A stretch of 8,965 nt of DNA from Chlamydiota bacterium (GTDB lineage Bacteria > Chlamydiota > Chlamydiia > Chlamydiales > Rhabdochlamydiaceae). The first letter of the stretch is position 1; each line of letters begins with the position of its first letter. Position numbers and translations under genes: made by a program. The stretch spans positions 1 through 8,965 of the forward strand of contig DAIEPN010000266.1 in the NCBI GenBank assembly GCA_027348355.1. Reading direction: 5' to 3'. The notes beneath the pieces were generated by a model. The model ran no database searches. It had not been told where the DNA came from and worked only from the letters and a program-made list of their open reading frames with translations. Shown here piece after piece: positions 6,979 to 8,965 of the stretch.

Positions 6979-7210
6979 ACGGGCCTTTTGGTTGTGCAGT
7001 GTTGATTATCCACCTCATTAAGTAAAAACACTTTTGCATAAATCATCAGTTTTGAACAATTAAATTTGCTCTCGTATAAATCCTTCTCGATGCAGCTTTC
7101 TTCTCTAGAATTATTCCAAAATAGCAATCCTATTGATAAAAACCCTTAGCAAATTCTATGCGAATGGTTTTCTATCTTATATATGCAATTTACTTAGAAT
7201 AAAGCATTTC

Positions 7211-7224
7211 AAATTGATCAATTT
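7211..7224. promoter_or_regulatory. Perfect 14-bp palindrome, candidate operator
   Basis: AAATTGATCAATTT reads the same on both strands. It ends four bases before the -35 element of the predicted exbB promoter, a position typical of an activator site or an UP-like element. It could also be chance in AT-rich DNA. Confidence 0.4.
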
Positions 7225-7227
7225 CTC

Positions 7228-7256
7228 TTGACTCCTTTCATAATGTGAATTATCGC
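7228..7256 (+). promoter_or_regulatory. Predicted sigma-70-type promoter of exbB-exbD-tolA-like operon
   Basis: TTGACT (7228-7233, five of six match TTGACA) is followed by a 17-base spacer and TATCGC (7251-7256), a weak -10. Transcription would start near 7262-7264, giving a leader of about 33 bases before the exbB ATG at 7296. The -35 and spacing are good but the -10 is poor. Confidence 0.5.
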
Positions 7257-7295
7257 AAACTCTCCTTGCCGAGAAGATAACCTCTTAGGTATAAA

Positions 7296-8081
7296 ATGGG
7301 ATTAAATCCACGAATAACCCTGTACATTTTTATGACTCAACCATTATTTTTTGCATCCCTGACCTCATTTTATACCGCCTACAGCGATAGTGACTTTTTT
7401 GGAAAAATAATTTTCCTAGGGCTCATCCTATTGTCCATCATCTGTTGGTGCATTCTGACTTATAAAGTATGGATGCTGCGAAAAATCAAGAAGAACTCTA
7501 TGACTTTTCAGGATATGATTAGTAACCAAAAAGAGTCTCTTTTGCAGTTAGAAATAAAAACATCCTCAAACAATGCACCATCAGGAATGTTAAATCCGTT
7601 TCAGCAAATTTTCTCTTCCATTCAACAAAAGACAAAAGAACTTCTTCATAAAAACCGTTTCTTTTCCAATAAAGCTACTCAAGAAGGCGAAGTATATTTA
7701 AGTCGCGGCGATCTAGAACTTATCGAATCCCACGTATTAACAACGGTTTCAATTCAAAGTAAACTCCTCGAAAAAAATCTTTTCATTCTTACTATGATAG
7801 TTACCCTAGCTCCTTTTTTAGGACTTTTAGGAACCGTATGGGGCATTTTAACTACATTCGCAGGCCTACAAGCAGGAGGAACGATCAGCTCGAATAATAT
7901 GATCTTAGGGGGGCTTGCTACAGCTCTTACTACAACAGTACTAGGCCTTGTGATTGCAATACCCGCGTTGATTTCCTATAGCTACCTGAAAAATAGCGCT
8001 AAAACAATCTCATCCGATATGGAAGACTTCTTATACACTCTTCTTTCTACAATCGAGCTGCAATACCGAAGGGTGGAATAA
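7296..8081 (+). CDS. exbB: ExbB/TolQ proton-channel protein
   Basis: This inner-membrane subunit of a MotA/TolQ/ExbB motor forms, with ExbD, the proton path that energises a TonB/TolA-like partner. Three membrane segments are visible: about residues 36-56, 163-188 (with APFLGLLGTVWGI, 172-184, a family hallmark) and 205-230 (with LATALTTTVLGLVIAIPA, 207-224, matching the conserved third-helix block). A cytoplasmic loop of about 100 residues lies between segments 1 and 2, and a charged tail ends the protein. The length of 261 residues is slightly above the usual 220-245. The ATG at 7296 has AGGT six bases upstream. An in-frame ATG at 7332 has none and would remove 12 residues, so the longer form is kept with some doubt. 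Its stop overlaps the exbD start. The name could equally be tolQ if the system is Tol-Pal. Confidence 0.92.
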   Translation: MGLNPRITLYIFMTQPLFFASLTSFYTAYSDSDFFGKIIFLGLILLSIICWCILTYKVWMLRKIKKNSMTFQDMISNQKESLLQLEIKTSSNNAPSGMLNPFQQIFSSIQQKTKELLHKNRFFSNKATQEGEVYLSRGDLELIESHVLTTVSIQSKLLEKNLFILTMIVTLAPFLGLLGTVWGILTTFAGLQAGGTISSNNMILGGLATALTTTVLGLVIAIPALISYSYLKNSAKTISSDMEDFLYTLLSTIELQYRRVE

Positions 8082-8503
8082 TGCGAACTAGACGCCTTGT
8101 CTCTTCTCAAAATTCGCAAGAATCTGATGGAATCAATCTAACTCCACTTCTCGATGTTGTTTTTGTTGTTCTCATCATGTTTATTTTAATCACTCCAATG
8201 CTTGAACTTGATCGTGTTGAACTGGCAACCAGTTCTAAAGATAAAACCAAAGAAGCCAAAGTAGTACAAGAAAACCATAGGATCATGATCCACGTGCACG
8301 CAGACAATTCGATATGGATCAGCTCAAGAAAAGTTTCGTTAGAAGATCTTGCGCTGTTTTTGCAAAAAACAAACAAGGACTACCCTGGACAAATCCCTCA
8401 ACTATTTCAAGACAAAAAAGCTTATTTCGGAACCTACCAATCCATTAAAAATCTCGTTGAATCCTGCGGATTTGAAGAGTTAGATGTAATTTTACAACCT
8501 TGA
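8081..8503 (+). CDS. exbD: ExbD/TolR proton-channel protein
   Basis: This partner of ExbB has a short cytoplasmic N-terminus, one membrane helix (about residues 22-42) and a periplasmic domain to residue 140. The sequence INLTPLLDVVFVVLIMF (18-34) contains Asp25, equivalent to the proton-carrying Asp25 of E. coli ExbD. The length is the family norm. The periplasmic domain ends with a conserved-type VESCGFEELDVILQ beta strand (126-139). The ATG shares one base with the exbB TAA (TAATG), and AAGGGTGGA at the end of exbB serves as ribosome site, so the two are translationally coupled. It could be called TolR, since the next gene is TolA-like. Confidence 0.93.
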   Translation: MRTRRLVSSQNSQESDGINLTPLLDVVFVVLIMFILITPMLELDRVELATSSKDKTKEAKVVQENHRIMIHVHADNSIWISSRKVSLEDLALFLQKTNKDYPGQIPQLFQDKKAYFGTYQSIKNLVESCGFEELDVILQP

Positions 8504-8511
8504 ATGTCATC

Positions 8512-8965
8512 ATGACCTTTTTTTCAGGAACTCATGAAAGCTCGGAGAAAGCGAATCAAAAAAAACGCAAGCTGTTTTTTCTGACTATCTTTGTACATGC
8601 CCTTATTTTATTTGCCATCTCCTATTCTCATAAAAACGTTTCCAAAAATACTGCCCCAAAAAAAATGGTTGTAAAAACAATAAGTCCATCAACTTCTGCA
8701 GTGAAATCTTCTGCTTTTGAGAAAGCATCTATAGCACCTTCATCTAAGGTACAAAGGCCGTCTAAAACAGAAGCAAAAAAAGCATCGAAACCTATTACCT
8801 CAAAAAACATAACGACAAAAAAAAATGAAAAAAAAATGCAATCAGGAGCGAAAGCAGAGCCAGATTATTCAACAGCAAAGAATCTAGCAAAACAATTAGA
8901 AGATAGCCTTTCTAAAATTGAGAAGGGAAAGATAAAGTCGCACGTGGAAAACACACTTTCACTAC
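8512..8965 (+). CDS. TolA/TonB-like energy-transducing protein, N-terminal part (3' end outside window)
   Basis: The frame stays open from ATG 8512 to the window end, giving 151 residues. A basic cytoplasmic tail (1-20) is followed by one membrane helix, LFFLTIFVHALILFAISYS (21-39). Within it Thr25-x3-His29 matches the SxxxH signature by which TolA and TonB contact the ExbB/TolQ complex. A long Lys/Ser/Ala/Thr-rich periplasmic region (40-115) follows, then a more helical, charged part from about 120. This is the expected architecture for TolA/TonB, although the linker is less Pro-rich than TonB. The ATG is 8 bp after the exbD stop without a clear Shine-Dalgarno; an in-frame TTG at 8500 is a possible alternative. 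In Chlamydia, as I recall, the gene in this place (CT598) precedes tolB and pal, which favours a Tol-Pal role. The C-terminal domain is not visible. Confidence 0.72.
   Translation, partial: MTFFSGTHESSEKANQKKRKLFFLTIFVHALILFAISYSHKNVSKNTAPKKMVVKTISPSTSAVKSSAFEKASIAPSSKVQRPSKTEAKKASKPITSKNITTKKNEKKMQSGAKAEPDYSTAKNLAKQLEDSLSKIEKGKIKSHVENTLSL
8817..8838 (+). repeat. Tandem A9TG duplication in the TolA-like linker
   Basis: Two perfect 11-bp copies of AAAAAAAAATG lie side by side within the coding sequence for the Lys-rich linker. Each copy has nine consecutive A bases, a length prone to replication or transcription slippage. Confidence 0.8.

Larger units (their letters stand above)
6979..7295. 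other. Divergent fkbM/exbB intergenic region (317 bp)
   Basis: This AT-rich gap separates two divergently transcribed genes. The right end holds the exbB promoter and a 14-bp palindrome, listed separately. I find no convincing promoter for fkbM on the minus strand; the best -10-like words are GATAAT and TATATA, both without a good -35. I see no tRNA, riboswitch, long hairpin or gene of useful length on either strand. Confidence 0.6.

Noticed and set aside
7160..7250. Possible minus-strand leader peptide after an AAAGGAG word upstream of exbB
   Set aside because: It would start at TTG, run only about 14 codons and lie on top of the exbB promoter. Most likely chance.
8504..8515. ATG at 8504 right after exbD stop as the next gene start
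   Set aside because: This frame meets a TGA after three codons. The ATG at 8512 opens the long TolA-like frame.
8534..8584. Short ORF starting at 8534 after an AGGAA site
   Set aside because: It has only 16 codons and overlaps the TolA-like gene in another frame, whose membrane helix and TxxxH motif are convincing.
8628..8810. Minus-strand open frame opposite the TolA-like gene
   Set aside because: It is antisense to the Lys-rich linker, where biased codons leave the other strand open. It has no ribosome site or recognisable domain.
1..8965. CRISPR array, tRNA/rRNA, insertion sequence or attachment site
   Set aside because: No regularly spaced repeats, cloverleaf sequences, transposase motifs or terminal inverted repeats were seen on reading both strands.

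Overview
This is an AT-rich stretch of a bacterial chromosome, and it most likely comes from a member of the Chlamydiae outside the genus Chlamydia. The main reason is gene order. From memory, Chlamydia trachomatis carries sdhB-sdhA-sdhC-tatD-(dsbD)-exbB-exbD-TolA/TonB-like gene-tolB-pal (CT591 to CT600), and this window shows sdhB-sdhA-sdhC-tatD-[fkbM-like]-exbB-exbD-TolA-like with the same relative orientations. The lineage below phylum level cannot be fixed from this sequence alone.

Left part (1-1614, plus strand): a tight gene run made of the 3' part of a gene for a degenerate GGDEF-like domain, a small secreted protein of unknown function, and an LplA-type lipoate/octanoate ligase. The ligase gene ends 25 bp inside the 3' end of the convergent sdhB gene, and a weak terminator-like hairpin for the plus-strand transcripts lies inside sdhB.

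Middle part (1590-6978, minus strand): an fkbM-like methyltransferase gene with an N-terminal signal peptide, then tatD-sdhC-sdhA-sdhB packed with 11-26 bp gaps. Shine-Dalgarno sequences overlap the upstream stop codons at both sdhA and sdhB. The Sdh proteins look like the Bacillus-type, menaquinone-linked enzyme with one large di-heme b membrane anchor. That anchor carries an unusual soluble insertion of about 135 residues. The lipoate ligase would serve 2-oxoacid dehydrogenases that feed the same TCA segment.

Right part (6979-8965): a 317-bp divergent intergenic region holding a good sigma-70-like promoter and an adjacent perfect 14-bp palindrome, then exbB/tolQ, exbD/tolR and the start of a TolA/TonB-like gene that runs off the window. 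Together they form the inner-membrane, proton-driven motor of a Tol-Pal or Ton system. The third gene has the TxxxH-type transmembrane signature and a Lys/Ser-rich linker.

Most of the window is conserved housekeeping sequence. The parts least explained by known chlamydial biology are the signal-peptide-bearing methyltransferase where dsbD is expected, the large insertion in SdhC, and the degenerate GGDEF-like protein next to a small secreted protein.
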